Shown here: in pieces, positions 26,818 through 40,900 of the stretch
Numbering within the stretch: the stretch's first letter is position 1
Layout: each line of letters begins with the position of its first letter
Assembly: GCF_902167145.1 (NCBI RefSeq)
Contig: NC_050100.1
Coordinates: forward strand, 202,653,974-202,717,973
Length of the DNA stretch: 64,000 nucleotides
Direction of reading: 5' to 3'
From: Zea mays
Taxonomy: Eukaryota > Streptophyta > Magnoliopsida > Poales > Poaceae
Program-made: the position numbers and the translations under genes
Notes under the pieces: model-generated
Told to the model about the DNA's origin: nothing
What the model saw: only the letters and a program-made list of their open reading frames with translations
Databases searched by the model: none

Positions 26818-26872
26818 AATGTTTCCTTGCCAAGAAATGGTCTCCACCAGAAATCCAAGAACGTGATCTATG
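26704..26872. other. Inversion junction 1: centre of the large palindrome
   Basis: Minus-orientation DNA ends in TTTCCTTGCCA and plus-orientation DNA starts with CCAAGAAATGG. CCA at 26,830-26,832 fits both sides, so 3 bp of microhomology cannot be assigned. Just left are two 57-bp direct copies (26,704-26,760 and 26,761-26,817), i.e. a truncated monomer stub. The first 39 bp of B (26,833-26,871) have no mirror partner and form the spacer; pairing begins at GGCAAGGAAACAT on both sides and includes the shared rare variant GTGTGTGAGCC. The right side of the break lies inside the dyad GACCAAGAAATGGTC found in every monomer. The sequence shows the join; a replication template switch or fold-back is inference. 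Confidence 0.9.
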
Positions 26873-29800
26873 GCAAGGAAACATATGTGGGGTGAGGTGT
26901 GTGAGCCTCTGGTCGATGATCAATGGCCACACAACCCCCATTTTTGTCGAAAATAGCCATGAACGACCATTTTCAATAATATCGATGGCTAACACCTACG
27001 GATTTTTGACCAAGAAACGGTCTCCACCAGAAATCCAAGAATGTGATTTATGGCAAGGAAACATATGTGGGGTGAGGTGTACGAGCCTCTGGTCGATGAT
27101 CAATGGCCACACAACCCCCATTTTTGTCGAATATAGCCATGAACGACCATTTTCAATAATATAGAAGGCTAACACCTATGGATTTTTGACAAAGAAATCG
27201 TCTCCACCAGAAATCCAAGAATATTATCTATGGCAAGGAAACATATGTGGGGTGAGGTGTACGAGCCTCTGGTCGATGATCAATGGCCACACAACCCCCA
27301 TTTTTGTCGAAACTAGCCATGAACGACCATTTTCAATAATACAGTAGGCTAACACGTACAGATTTTTGACCAAGAAATGGTCTCCACGAGAAATCCAAGA
27401 TTGTGATCTATGGTGATGAAACATATGTGGGGTGAGGTGTACGAGCCTCTGGTCGAAGATAAATGGCCACACAACCCCCATTTTTGTCGAAAATAGCCAT
27501 GAACGACCATTTTCAATAATACTGAATGCTAACACATACGGATTTTTGACCAAGAAATGGTCTCCACCAGAAATCCAAGAATGTGATCTATGGCAAGGAA
27601 ACATTTGTGGGGTGAGGTGTACGAGCCTCTGGTCGATTATCAATGGCCACGCAACCCCCATTTTTGTCGAAAATAACCATGAACGACTATTTTCAATGAC
27701 ACTGAAAGCTAACACCTACGGATTTTTGACCAAGAACTGGTCTCCACCATAGATCCAAGAATGTGATATATGGCAAGAAAACATATGTGTAGTGAGGTGT
27801 ATGAGCCTCTGGTTGAAGATAAATGGCCACACAACCCCCATTTTTTGTCGAAAATAGCCATGAATGACCATTTTCAATAATACCGAAGGCTAACACCTAC
27901 GGATTTGTGACCAAGAAATGGTCTCCACCAGAAATCCAAGTATGTGATCTATGGCGCAAGGAAACATATGTGGGGTGAGGTGTATGAGCCTCTGGTCGAT
28001 GATCAATGGCCACAGAACCTCTATTTTGTCGAAAGTAGCCATGAACGACCATTTTCAATGACACTAAAGGTTAACACCTATGGATTTTTGACCAAGAAAT
28101 GGTCTCCACCATAAATCCAAGAATGTGATATATGGCAAGGAAACATATGTGGGGTGAGGTGTACGAGCCTCTGGTCGATGATCAATGGCCACACAACCCC
28201 CATTTTGTCGAAAATAGCCATGAACGACCATTTTCAATAATACCGAAGGCTAACACATACGAATTTTTGACCAAGAAATGGTCTCCACCAGAAATCCAAG
28301 AATGTGATCTATGGCAAGAAACATATGTGGGGTGAGATGTACGAGCCTCTGGTCGATGATAAATGGCCATACAACCCCCATTTTTTATCAAAATAGCCAT
28401 GAACGACCATTTTCAATAATACTAGAGGCTAACACCTACAGATTTTTGACCAAGAAATGGTCTCCACCAGAAATCCAAGAATGTGATCTATGGCAAGGAA
28501 ACATATGTGTGGTGAGGTGTATGAGCCTCTGGTCGATGATCAATGGCCACACAACCCCCATTTTTGTCGAAAATAGCCATGAACGACCATTTACAATAAT
28601 ATCGAAGGCTAACACCTATGGATTTTTGACCAAGAAATTGTTTCCACCAGAAATCCAAGAATTTGATCTATGGCAAGGAAACATATGTGGGGTGAGGTGT
28701 ACGAGCCTCTGGTCGATGAGCAATGGCCACACAACCCCCATTTTTTGTCGAAAATAGCCATGAACGACCATTTTCAATAATACCGAAGGCTAACACTTAC
28801 GGATTTTTGATCAAGAAATCGTCTCGACCATAAATCCAAGAATATGATCTATGGCAAGGAATTATATGTCGGGTGAGGTGTACGAGCCTCTTGTCGATGA
28901 TCAATGGCCACACAACCCCCATTTTTATCGAAAATGGCCATGAACGACCTTTTTCAATAATACCGAAGGCTAACACGTACGGATTTTTGACCAAGAAATG
29001 GTCTCCACGAGAAATCCAAGATTTTGATCTATGGCAATAAAACATATGTGGGGTGAGGTGTACGAGCCTCTGGTCGATGATCAATGGCCACACAACCCCC
29101 ATTTTTGTCGAAAATAGCCATGAACGACCATTTTCAATGATACCGAAGGCTAACACCTACGGATTTTTGACCAAGAAATGGTCTCCACCAGAAATCCAAG
29201 AATGTGATCTATGGCAAGGAAACATATGTGGGGTGAGGTGTACGAGCCTCTAGTCGATTATCAATGGCCACACAACCCCCATTATTGTCGAAAATAGCCA
29301 TGAACGACTATTTTCAATGACACTGAAGGCTAACACCTATGGATTTTTGACCAAGAACTGGTCTCCACCATAGATCCAAGAATGTGATCTATGGCAAGAA
29401 AACATATGTGTAGTGAGGTGTATGAGCCTGTGGTTGAAGATAAATGGCCACACAACCCCCATTTTTGTCGAAAATAGCCATGAATAACCATTTTCAATAA
29501 TACCGAAGGCTAACACATTCGGATTTTTGCCCAAGAAATGGTCTCCACCAGAAATCCAAGAATGTGATCTACGGCAAGGAAACATATGTGGGTGAGGTGT
29601 ATGAGCCTCTAGTCGATGATCAATGGCCACAGAACCTCTATTTTGTCGAAAATAGCCATGAACGACCATTTTCAATAATACCGAAGGCTAACACGTACGG
29701 ATTTTTGACCAAGAAATGGTCTCCCCCAGAAATCCAAGAATGTGATCTACGGCAAGGAAACATATGTGGGTGAGGTGTACGAGCCTCTGGTCGATGATCA

Positions 29801-32700
29801 ATGGCCACACAACCCCCATTTTGTCGAAAATAGCCATGAACGACCACGACCATTTTTAATAATACCGAAGGCTAACACGTACGAATTTTTGACCAAGAAA
29901 TGGTCTCCACTAGAAATACAAGAATGTGATCTATGGCAAGGAAACATATGTGGGGTGAGGTGTACGAGCCTCTGGTTGATAATAAATGGCCACACAACCC
30001 CCATTTTTGATGAAAATAGCCATGAACGACCATTTTGAATAATACCGAAGGCTAACACCTACGGATTTTTGACCAACAAATGGCCTCCACCAGAAATCCA
30101 AGAATGTGGTCTATGGCAAGGAAACATATGTGGGGTGAGGTGTATAAGCCTTTGGTCGATGATCAATGGCCACACAACCCCCATTTTTGTCGAAAATAGC
30201 TATGAACGACCATTTTCAATAATACCGAAGGCTAACACCTACGGATTTTTCACCAAGAAATGGTCACCACCAGAAATCCAAGAATGTGATCTATGGCAAG
30301 GAAACATATGTGGGGTGAGGTGTACGAGCCTCTGGTCGATAATCAATGGCCACACAACCCCATTTTTGTCGAAAATAGCCATAAATGACCATTTTCAATA
30401 ATACCGAAGGCTAACACGTACGGATTTTTAACCAAGAAATGGTCACCACCAGAAATCCAAGAATGTGATCTATGGCAAGTAAACATATGTGGGGTGAGGT
30501 GTACGAGCCTCTGGTCGATGATAAATGGCCACACAACCCCCATTTTAGTCGAAAATAGCCATGAACGACCATTTTCAATAATATCGAAGGCTAACACCAA
30601 CAGATTTTTGACCAAGAAATGGTCTCCACCAGAAATCCAAGAATGTGATCTATAGCAAGAAAACATATGTGGGGTGAAGTGTACGAGCATCTGGTCGATG
30701 ATCAATGGCCACACAACCCCCATTTTTGTCGAAAATAGCCATGAACGACCATTTACAATGACAGTGAAGGCTAACACCTATGGATTTTTGACCAAGAAAT
30801 GGTCTCCACCAGAAATCCAAGAATGTGGTCTATGGCAAGGAAACATATGTGGGGTGAGGTGTATGAGCCTTTGGTCGATGATCAATTGCCACACAACCCC
30901 CATTTTTGTCGAAAATATCCATGAACGACCATTTTCAATGACACTGAAGGCTAACACCTACGAATTTTTGAACAACAAATGGTCTCCACGAGAAATCCAA
31001 GATTGTGATCTATGGCAAGAAAACATTTGTGGGGTGAAGTGTATGAGCCTCTGGTTGATGATCAATGGCCACACAACCCCCATTTTTGTCGAAAATAGCC
31101 ATGAACGACCATTTTCAATGACACTAAAGGCTAACACCTATGGATTTTTGACCAAGAAATGGTCTCCACCATAAATCCAAGAATGTGATCTATGGCAAGG
31201 AAGCATATGTCTAGTGAGGTGTATGAGCCTCTGGTCGAAGATCAATGGCCATACAACCCCCATTTGTGTCGAAAATAGTCATGAATGACCATTTTCAATA
31301 ATACCGAAGGCTAACACGTACAGATTTTTTACCAAGAAAAGGTCTATGGCAAGGAAAAATATGTGGGGTGAGGTGTATGAGCCTCTGGTCGATGATCAAT
31401 GGCCACACAACCCCCATTTTTGTTGAAAATAGCCATGAACGACCATTTACAATAATACCGAAGGCTAACACCTACAGATTTTTGACCAAGAAATGGTCTC
31501 CACCAGAAATCCAAGAATGTGATCTATGGCAAGGAAACATATGTGGGGTGAGGTGTACGAGCCTCTGATCGAAGATCAATGGCCACACAACCCCCATTTT
31601 TGTCGAAAATAGCCATGAACGACCATTTTCAATAATTCCGAAGGCTAACACCTACAGATTTTTGACCAAGAAATCGTCTCCACCAGAAATCCAAGAATAT
31701 GATCTATGGCAAGGAAACATATTTGGGGTGAGGTGTACGAGCCTCTGGTCGATGATCAATGGCCACACAACCCCCATTTTTGTCGAAAACAGCCATGAAT
31801 GACCATTTTCATAAATACCGAAGGCTAACACGTACGGATTTTTGACCAAGAAATGGTCTCCACGAGAAATCCAAGATTGTGATCTATGGCAATTAAACAT
31901 ATGTGGGGTGAGGTGTACGAGCCTCTGGTCGATGATAAATGGCCACACAACCACCATTTTTGTCGAAAATAGCCATGAACGACCATTTTCAATAATACCG
32001 AAGGCTAACACCTACGGATTTTTGACCAAGAAATGGTCTCCACCAGAAATCCAAGAATGTGATCTATGGCAAGGAAACATATGTGGGGTGAGGTGTACGA
32101 GCCCCTGGTCGATTATCAACGGCCACACAACCCCCATTTTTGTCGAAAATTGCCATGAACGACTATTTTCAATAATACCGAAGGCTAACACGTACGAATT
32201 TTTGACCAAGAAATGGTCTCCACCAGAAATCCAAGAGTGTGCTCTATGGCAAGGAAACATATGTGGGGTGAAGTGTACGAGCCTCTGGTCGATGATAAAT
32301 GGCCACACAACCCCCATTTTTGATGAAAATAGCCATGAACGACCATTTTCAATAATACCGAAAGCTAACACCTACGGATTTTTGACCAACAAATGGTCTC
32401 CACCAGAAATCCAAGAATGTGGTCTATGGCAAGGAAACATATGTGGGGTGAGGTGTATGAGCCTTTGGTCAATGATAAATTGCCACACAACCCCCATTTT
32501 TGTCGAAAATAGCCATGAACGACCATTTTCAATAATACCGAAAGCTAACACCTACGGAATTTTGACCAAGAAATGGTCTCCACCAGAAATCCAAGAATGT
32601 GATATATGGCAAGGAAACTTATGTGGGGTGAGGTGTACGATCCTCTGGTCAATGATCAATGGTGACACAACCCCCATTTTTGTCGAAAATAGCCATGAAT
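26873..32700 (+). repeat. Weakly amplified proximal part of right arm
   Basis: About 32 monomers, mostly single-copy and collinear in reverse with A 26.8 to about 10-19 kb. Two monomers at about 27,191-27,550 (AAAGAAATCGTCTCC and CTATGGTGATGAAAC) lack a partner at the mirror position. The A 7-mer family appears once (about 28.63-29.89 kb) and the A 10-mer about once (about 31.2-32.9 kb, with GCAATTAAACAT at 31,889). This stretch is therefore closest to the state before A was amplified. Confidence 0.82.
31341..31349 (+). other. 26-bp deletion scar with TCT microhomology
   Basis: AAGAAAAGGTCTATGGCAAG joins the GGTCT that normally precedes CCACC to the TCTATGGC that normally follows GTGA. TCT is shared by both ends and 26 bp are missing. 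The same short-homology style is seen at the other scars in the window. Confidence 0.82.
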
Positions 32701-32911
32701 GACCATTTTCAATGACACTAAAGGCTAACACCTACGAATTTTTGACCAACAAATGGTCTCCACGAGAAATCCAAGATTCTGATCTATGGCAAGAAAACAT
32801 ATGTGGGGTGAAGTGTACGAGCCTATGGTCGATGATCAATGGCCACACAGCCCCCATTTTTGTCGAAAATAGCCATGAACGACCATTTTCAATGACACTG
32901 AAGGCTAACAC

Positions 32912-35900
32912 CTATGGATTTTTGACCAAGAAATGGTCTGCACCATAAATCCAAGAATGTGATCTATGGCAAGGAAACATATGTGTAGTGAGGTGTATGA
33001 GCCTCTGGTCGAAGATCAATGGCCACACAACCCCCATTTGTGTCGAAAATAGCCATGAATGACCATTTTCAATTATACCGAAGGCTAACACGAACGGATT
33101 TTTGACCAAGAAATGGTCTCCACCAGAAATCCAAGAATGTGATCTATGGCAAGGAAACATATGTAGGGTGAATTGTACAAGCCTCCGGTCGATGATAAAT
33201 GGCCACACAATCCCCATTTTAGTCAAAAATAGCCATGAACGACCATTTTCAATAATACCGAAGGCTAACACCAACAGATTTTTGACCAAGAAATGGTCTC
33301 CTCTAGAAATCCATGAATGTGATCTATGGCATGAAAACATATGTGGGGTGAAGTGTACGAGCATCTGGTCGATGATCAATGGCCACACAACCCCCATTTT
33401 TGTCGAAAATAGCCATGAACGACCATTTTCAATGACACTAAAGGCTAACACCTATGGATTTTTTACCAAGAAATGGTCTCCACCATAAATCCAAGAATGT
33501 GATCTATGGCAAGAAAACATATGTGTAGTGAGGTGTATGAGCCTCTGGTCGAAGATCAATGGCCACACAACCCCCATTTGTGTCGAAAATAGCCATGAAT
33601 GACCATTTTCAATTATACTGAAGGCTAACACGAACGGATTTTTGACCAAGAAATGGTCTCCACCAGAAATCCAAGAATGTGATCTATGGCAAGGAAACAT
33701 ATGTAGGGTGAATTGTACAAGCCTCTGGTCGATGATAAATGGCCACACAACCCCCATTTTAGTCAAAAATAGCCATGAACGACCATTTTCAATAATACCG
33801 AAGGCTAACACCAACAAATTTTTGACCAAGAAATGATCTCCTCTAGAAATCCAAGAATGTGATCTATGGCATGAAAACATATGTGGGGTGAAGTGTACGA
33901 GCCTCTGGTCGATGATCAATGGCCACACAACCCCCATTTTTGTCGAAAATAGCCATGAACGACCATTTTCAATGACACTGAAGGCTAACACCTATGGATT
34001 TTTGACCAAGAAATGGTCTCCACCATAAATCCAAGAATGTGATCTATGGCAAGGAAACATATGTGTAGTGAGGTGTATGAGCCTCTGGTCGAAGATCAAT
34101 GGCCACACAACCCCCATTTGTGTCGAAAATAGCCATGAATGACCATTTTCAATTATACCGAAGGCTAACACGAACGGATTTTTGACCAAGAAATGGTCTC
34201 CACCAGAAATCAAAGAATGTGATCTATGGCAAGGAAACATATGTAGGGTGAATTGTACAAGCCTCCAGTCGATGATAAATGGCCACACAACCCCCATTTT
34301 AGTCAAAAATAGCCATGAACGACCATTTTCAATAATACCGAAGGCTAACACCAACAGATTTTTGACCAAGAAATGGTCTCCTCTAGAAATCCAAGAATGT
34401 GATCTATGGCATGAAAACATATGTGGGGTGAAGTGTACGAGCCTCTGGTCGATGATCAATGGCCACACAACCCCCATTTTTGTCGAAAATAGCCATGAAC
34501 GACCATTTTCAATGACACTGAAGGCTAACACCTATGGATTTTTTACCAAGAAATGGTCTCCACCATAAATCCAAGAATGTGATCTATGGCAAGAAAACAT
34601 ATGTGTAGTGAGGTGTATGAGCCTCTGGTCGAAGATCAATGGTCACACAACCCCCATTTGTGTCGAAAATAGCCATGAATGACCATTTTCAATTATACTG
34701 AAGGCTAACACGAACGGATTTTTGACCAAGAAATGGTCTCCACCAGAAATCCAAGAATGTGATCTATGGCAAGGAAACATATGTAGGGTGAATTGTACAA
34801 GCCTCTGGTCGATGATAAATGGCCACACAACCCCCATTTTAGTCAAAAATAGCCATGAACGACCATTTTCAATAATACCGAAGGCTAACACCAACAAATT
34901 TTTGACCAAGAAATGATCTCCTCTAGAAATCCAAGAATGTGATCTATGGCATGAAAACATATGTGGGGTGAAGTGTACGAGCCTCTGGTCGATGATCAAT
35001 GGCCACACAACCCCCATTTTTGTCGAAAATAGCCATGAACGACCATTTTCAATGACACTGAAGGCTAACACCTATGGATTTTTGACCAAGAAATAGTCTC
35101 CACCAGAAATCCAAGAATGTGATATATGGCAAGGAAACTTATGTGGGGTGAGGTGTACGATCCTCTGGTCAATGATCAATGGTGACACAACCCCCATTTT
35201 TGTCGAAAATAGCCATGAATGACTATTTTCAATGACACTAAAGGCTAACACCTACGAATTTTTGACCAACAAATGGTCTCCACGAGAAATCCAAGATTCT
35301 GATCTATGGCAAGAAAACATATGTGGGGTGAAGTGTACGAGCCTATGGTCGATGATCAATGGCCACACAGCCCCCATTTTTGACGAAAATAGCCATGAAC
35401 GACCATTTTCAATGACACTGAAGGCTAACACCTATGGATTTTTGACCAAGAAATGGTCTCCACCATAAATCCAAGAATGTGATCTATGGCAAGAAAACAT
35501 ATGTGTAGTGAGGTGTATGAGCCTCTGGTCGAAGATCAATGGTCACCAACCCCCATTTGTGTCGAAAATAGCCATGAATGACCATTTTCAATTATACTGA
35601 AGGCTAACACGAACGGATTTTTGACCAAGAAATGGTCTCCACCAGAAATCCAAGAATGTGATCTATGGCAAGGAAACATATGTAGGGTGAATTGTACAAG
35701 CCTCTGGTCGATGATAAATGGCCACACAACCCCCATTTTAGTCAAAAATAGCCATGAACGACCATTTTCAATAATACCGAAGGCTAACAACAACAAATTT
35801 TTGACCAAGAAAGGATCTCCTCTAGAAATCCAAGAATGTGATCTATGGCATGAAAACATATGTGGGGTGAAGTGTATGACCCTCTGGTCGATGATCAATG

Positions 35901-37950
35901 GCCACACAACCCCCATTTTTGTCGAAAATAGCCATGAACGACCATTTGCAATGACACTGAAGGCTAACACCTATGGATTTTTGACCAAGAAATAGTCTCC
36001 ACCAGAAATCCAAGAATGTGATATATGGCAAGGAAACTTATGTGGGGTGAGGTGTACGATCCTCTGGTCAATGATCAATGGTGACACAACCCCCATTTTT
36101 GTCGAAAATAGCCATGAATGACTATTTTCAATGACACTAAAGGCTAACACCTACGAATTTTTGACCAACAAATGGTCTCCACGAGAAATCCAAGATTCTG
36201 GTCTATGGCAAGAAAACATATGTGGGGTGAAGTGTACGAGCCTATGGTCGATGATCAATGGCCACACAGCCCCCATTTTTGACGAAAATAGCCATGAACG
36301 ACCATTTTCAATGACACTGAAGGCTAACACCTATGGATTTTTGACCAAGAAATGGTCTCCACCATAAATCCAAGAATGTGATCTATGGCAAGGAAACATA
36401 TGTGTAGTGAGGTGTATGAGCCTCTGGTCGAAGATCAATGGCCACACAACCCCCATTTGTGTCGAAAATAGCCATGAATGACCATTTTCAATTATACCGA
36501 AGGCTAACACGAACGGATTTTTGACCAAGAAATGGTCTCCACCAGAAATCAAAGAATGTGATCTATGGCAAGGAAACATATGTAGGGTGAATTGTACAAG
36601 CCTCCGGTCGATGATAAATGGCCACACAACCCCCATTTTAGTCAAAAATAGCCATGAACGACCATTTTCAATAATACCGAAGGCTAACACCAACAGATTT
36701 TTGACCAAGAAATGGTCTCCTCTAGAAATCCAAGAATGTGATCTATGGCATGAAAACATATGTGGGGTGAAGTGTACGAGCCTCTGGTCGATGATCAATG
36801 GCCACACAACCCCCATTTTTGTCGAAAATAGCCATGAACGACCATTTTCAATGACACTGAAGGCTAACACCTATGGATTTTTTACCAAGAAATGGTCTCC
36901 ACCATAAATCCAAGAATGTGATCTATGGCAAGAAAACATATGTGTAGTGAGGTGTATGAGCCTCTGGTCGAAGATCAATGGCCACACAACCCCCATTTGT
37001 GTCGAAAATAGCCATGAATGACCATTTTCAATTATACCGAAGGCTAACACGAACGGATTTTTGACCAAGAAATGGTCTCCACCAGAAATCCAAGAATGTG
37101 GTCTATGGCAAGGAAACATATGTAGGGTGAATTGTACAAGCCTCCGGTCGATGATAAATGGCCACACAACCCCCATTTTAGTCAAAAATAGCCATGAACG
37201 ACCATTTTCAATAATACCGAAGGCTAACACCAACAGATTTTTGACCAAGAAATGGTCTCCTCTAGAAATCCAAGAATGTGATCTATGGCATGAAAACATA
37301 TGTGGGGTGAAGTGTACGAGCCTCTGGTCGATGATCAATGGCCACACAACCCCCATTTTTGTCGAAAATAGCCATGAACGACCATTTTCAATGACACTGA
37401 AGGCTAACACCTATGAATTTTTTACCAAGAAATGGTCTCCACCATAAATCCAAGAATGTGATCTATGGCAAGAAAACATATATGTAGTGAGGTGTATGAG
37501 CCTCTGGTCGAAGATCAATGGCCACACAACCCCCATTTTTGTCGAAAATAGCCATGAATGACCATTTTCAATAATACCGAAGGCTAACACGTACGGATTT
37601 TTGACCAAGAAATGGTCTCCACCAGAAATCCAAGAATGTGATCTATGGCAAGGAAACATATGTGGGGTGAATTGTACGAGCCTCTGGTCGATGATAAATG
37701 GCCACACAACCCCCATTTTAGTCGAAAATAGCCATGAACGACCATTTTCAATAATACCGAAGGCTAACACCAACAAATTTTTGACCAAGAATTGGTCTCC
37801 TCCAGAAATCCAAGAATGTGATCTATGGCAAGAAAACATATGTGGGGTGAAGTGTACGAGCCTCTGGTCGATGATCAATGGCCACACAACCCCCATTTTT
37901 GTCGAAAATAGCCATGAACGACCATTTTCAATGACACTAAAGGCTAACAC
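32912..37950 (+). repeat. 3-mer higher-order repeat, period 540 bp, eight copies with two interleaved dimers
   Basis: Trimers occupy 32,912-33,451, 33,452-33,991, 33,992-34,531, 34,532-35,071, 35,432-35,970, 36,331-36,870, 36,871-37,410 and 37,411-37,950. Two-monomer inserts lie at 35,072-35,431 and 35,971-36,330, giving an 899-bp 5-mer there. The inserts copy the pair just upstream of the array (about 32.57-32.91 kb; CGATCCTCTGGTCAATG and AAGATTCTGATC). A 1,080-bp secondary period also shows: AAATGATCTCCTCTAG at about 33,831 and 34,911. GTGAATTGTACAAGCC marks each trimer. The last copy is the most diverged (GTACGAG for GTACAAG). A and C have one trimer each. Confidence 0.9.
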
Positions 37951-40900
37951 CTATGGATTTCTGACCAAGAAATGGTCTCCACCATAAATCCAAGAATGTG
38001 ATCTATGGCAAGGAAACATATGTGTAGTGAGGTGTATGAGCCTCTGGTCGAAGATCAATGGCCACACAACCCCCATTTTTGTCGAAAATAGCCATGAATG
38101 ACCATTTTCAAAAATACCGAAGGCTAACACATTCGGATTTTTTCCCAAGAAATGGTCTCGGCCAGAAATCCAAGAATGTGATCTATGGCAAGGAAACATA
38201 TGTGGGGTGAGGTGTACGAGCCTCTGGTCGATGTTCAATGGCCACAAAACCCCCATTTTGTCGAAAATAGCCATGAACAACCATTTTCAATAATACCGAA
38301 GGCTAACACGTACGAATTTCTGACCAAGAAATGGTCTCCACCAGAAATCCAAGAATGTGATATATGGCAAGGAAACATATGTGGGTGAGGTTTACGAGCC
38401 TCTAGTCGATGATAGATGGCCACACAACCGCCATTTTGTCGAAAATAGCCATGAATGACCATTTTCAATAATACCGAAGGCTAACACGTACGAATTTCTG
38501 ACCAAGAAATGGTCTCCACCAGAAATCCTAGAATGTGATCTATGGCAAGGAAACATATGTGGGTGAGGTTTACGAGCCTCTAGTCGATGATAGATGGCCA
38601 CACATCCCCCATTTTTGTCGAAAATAGCCATGAACGACCATTTTCAATAATACCGAAGGCTAACACGTACGAATTTTTGACCAAGAAATGGTCTCCACTA
38701 GAAATCCAAGAGTGTGCTCTATGGCAAGGAAACATATGTGGGGTGAGGTGTACGAGCCTCTGGTCGATGATAAATGGCCACACAACCCCCATTTTTGATG
38801 AAAATAGCCATGAACGACCATTTTCAATAATACCGAAAGCTAACAGCTACGGATTTTGACCAACAAATGGTCTCCACCAGAAATCCAAGAATGTGGTCTA
38901 TGGCAAGGAAACATATGTGGGGTGAGGTGTATGAGCCTTTGGTCGATGATCAATGGCCACACAACCCCCATTTTTGTCGAAAATAGCCATGAACGACCAT
39001 TTTCAATAATACCGAAGGCTAACACCTACGGATTTTTGACCAAGAAATGGTCACCACAAGAAATCCAAGAATGTGGTCTATGGCAAGGAAACACATGTGG
39101 GGTGAGGTGTATGAGCCTTTGGTCGATGATCAATTGCCACACAACCCCCATTTTTGTCGAAAACAGCCATGAACGACCATTTTCAATAATACCGAAGGCT
39201 AACACCTACGGATTTTTGACCAAGAAATGGTCTCCACCAGAAATCCAAGAATGTGATATATGGCAAGGAAACTTATGTGGGGTGAGGTGTACGATCCTCT
39301 GGTCAATGATCAATGGCGACACAACCCCCATTTTTGTCGAAAATAGCCATGAATGACCATTTTCAATGACACTAAAGGCTAACACCTACGAATTTTTGAC
39401 CAACAAATGGTCTCCACGAGAAATCCAAGATTCTGATCTATGGCAAGAAAACATATGTGGGGCGAAGTGTACGAGCCTCTGGTCGATGATCAATGGCCAC
39501 ACAACCCCCATTTTTGTCGAAAATAGCCATGAACGACCATTTTCAATGACACTGAAGGCTAACACCTATGGATTTTTTACCAAGAAATGGTCTCCACCAT
39601 AAATCCAAGAATGTGATCTATGGCAAGGAAACATATGTGTAGTGAGATGTATGAGCCTCTGGTCGAAGATCAATGGCCACACAACCCCCATTTGTGTCGA
39701 AAATAGCCATGAATGACCATTTTCAATTATACCGAAGGCTAACACGAACGGATTTTTGACCAAGAAATGGTCTCCACCAAAAATCCAAGAATGTGATCTA
39801 TGGCAAGGAAACATATGTAGGGTGAATTGTACAAGCCTCCGGTCGATGATAAATGGCCACACAACCCCCATTTTAGTCAAAAATAGCCATGAACGACCAT
39901 TTTTAATAATACCGAAGGCTAACACCAACAGATTTTTGACCAAGAAATGGTCTCCTCTAGAAATCCAAGAATTGGATCTATGGCAAGAAAACATATGTGG
40001 GGTGAAGTGTACGAGCCTCTGGTCAATGATCAATGGCCACACAACCCCCATTTTGTCGAAAATAACCATGAACGACCATTTTCAATGACACTGAAGGCTA
40101 ACACCTATGAATTTTTGACCAAGAAATGGTCTCCACCATAAATCCAAGAATGTGATCTATGGCAAGGAAACATAAGTGTAGTGAGGTGTATGAGCCTCTG
40201 GTCGAAGATCAATGGCCACACAACCCCCATTTTGGTCGAAAATAGCCATGAATGACCATTTTCAATAATACCGAAGGCTAACACGTACGGATTTTTGACC
40301 AATAAATGGTCTCCACCAGAAAACCAAGAATGTGATCTATGGCAAGGAATCATATGTGGGGTGAATTGTACGAGCCTCTGGTCGATGATAAATGGCCACA
40401 CAACCCCCATTTTAGTCGAAAATAGCCATGAACGACCATTTTCAATAATACCGAAGGCTAACACCAACATATTTTTGACCAAGAAATGGTCTCCTCTAGA
40501 AATCCAAGAATGTGATCTTTGACAAGAAAACATATGTGGGGTGAAGTGTACGAGCCTCTGGTCGATGATCAATGGCCACACAACCCCCATTTTTGTCGAA
40601 AATAGCCATGAACGACCATTTTCAATGACACTAAAGGCTAACACCTACGGATTTCTGACCAAGAAATGGTCTCCACCTTAAATCCAAGAATGTGATCTAT
40701 GGCAAGGAAAGATATGTGTTGTGAGGTGTATGAGCCTCTGGTCGAAGATCAATGGCCACACAACCCCCATTTTTGTCGAAAATAGCCATCAATGACCATT
40801 TTCAAAAATACCGAAGGCTAACACATTCGGATTTTTTCCCAAGAAATGGTCTCCACCAGAAATCCAAGAATGTGATCTATGGCAAGGAAACATATGTGGG

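Larger units (their letters stand above)
1..26832 (-). repeat. Segment A: minus-orientation knob180 block (left palindrome arm)
   Basis: All monomers read GTGGCCATTGATCATCGACC on the plus strand, the reverse complement of the reading used here as plus. No internal orientation switch was seen. From about 1,199 to 26,832 its rare variants reappear in reverse order in segment B. Bases 1 to about 1,198 have no mirror partner in the window. From left to right the block holds a 9-mer pair, a 5-mer triplet, a 7-mer pair, a single 3-mer, a 10-mer array and a 7-mer/6-mer array, each listed separately. It continues beyond the left edge. Confidence 0.93.

Noticed and set aside
26690..26995. Possible hairpin gene or small-RNA precursor at the inversion centre
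   Set aside because: A transcript across 26.83 kb could fold back, but no promoter or processing signal is visible and pairing follows from the satellite inversion itself.
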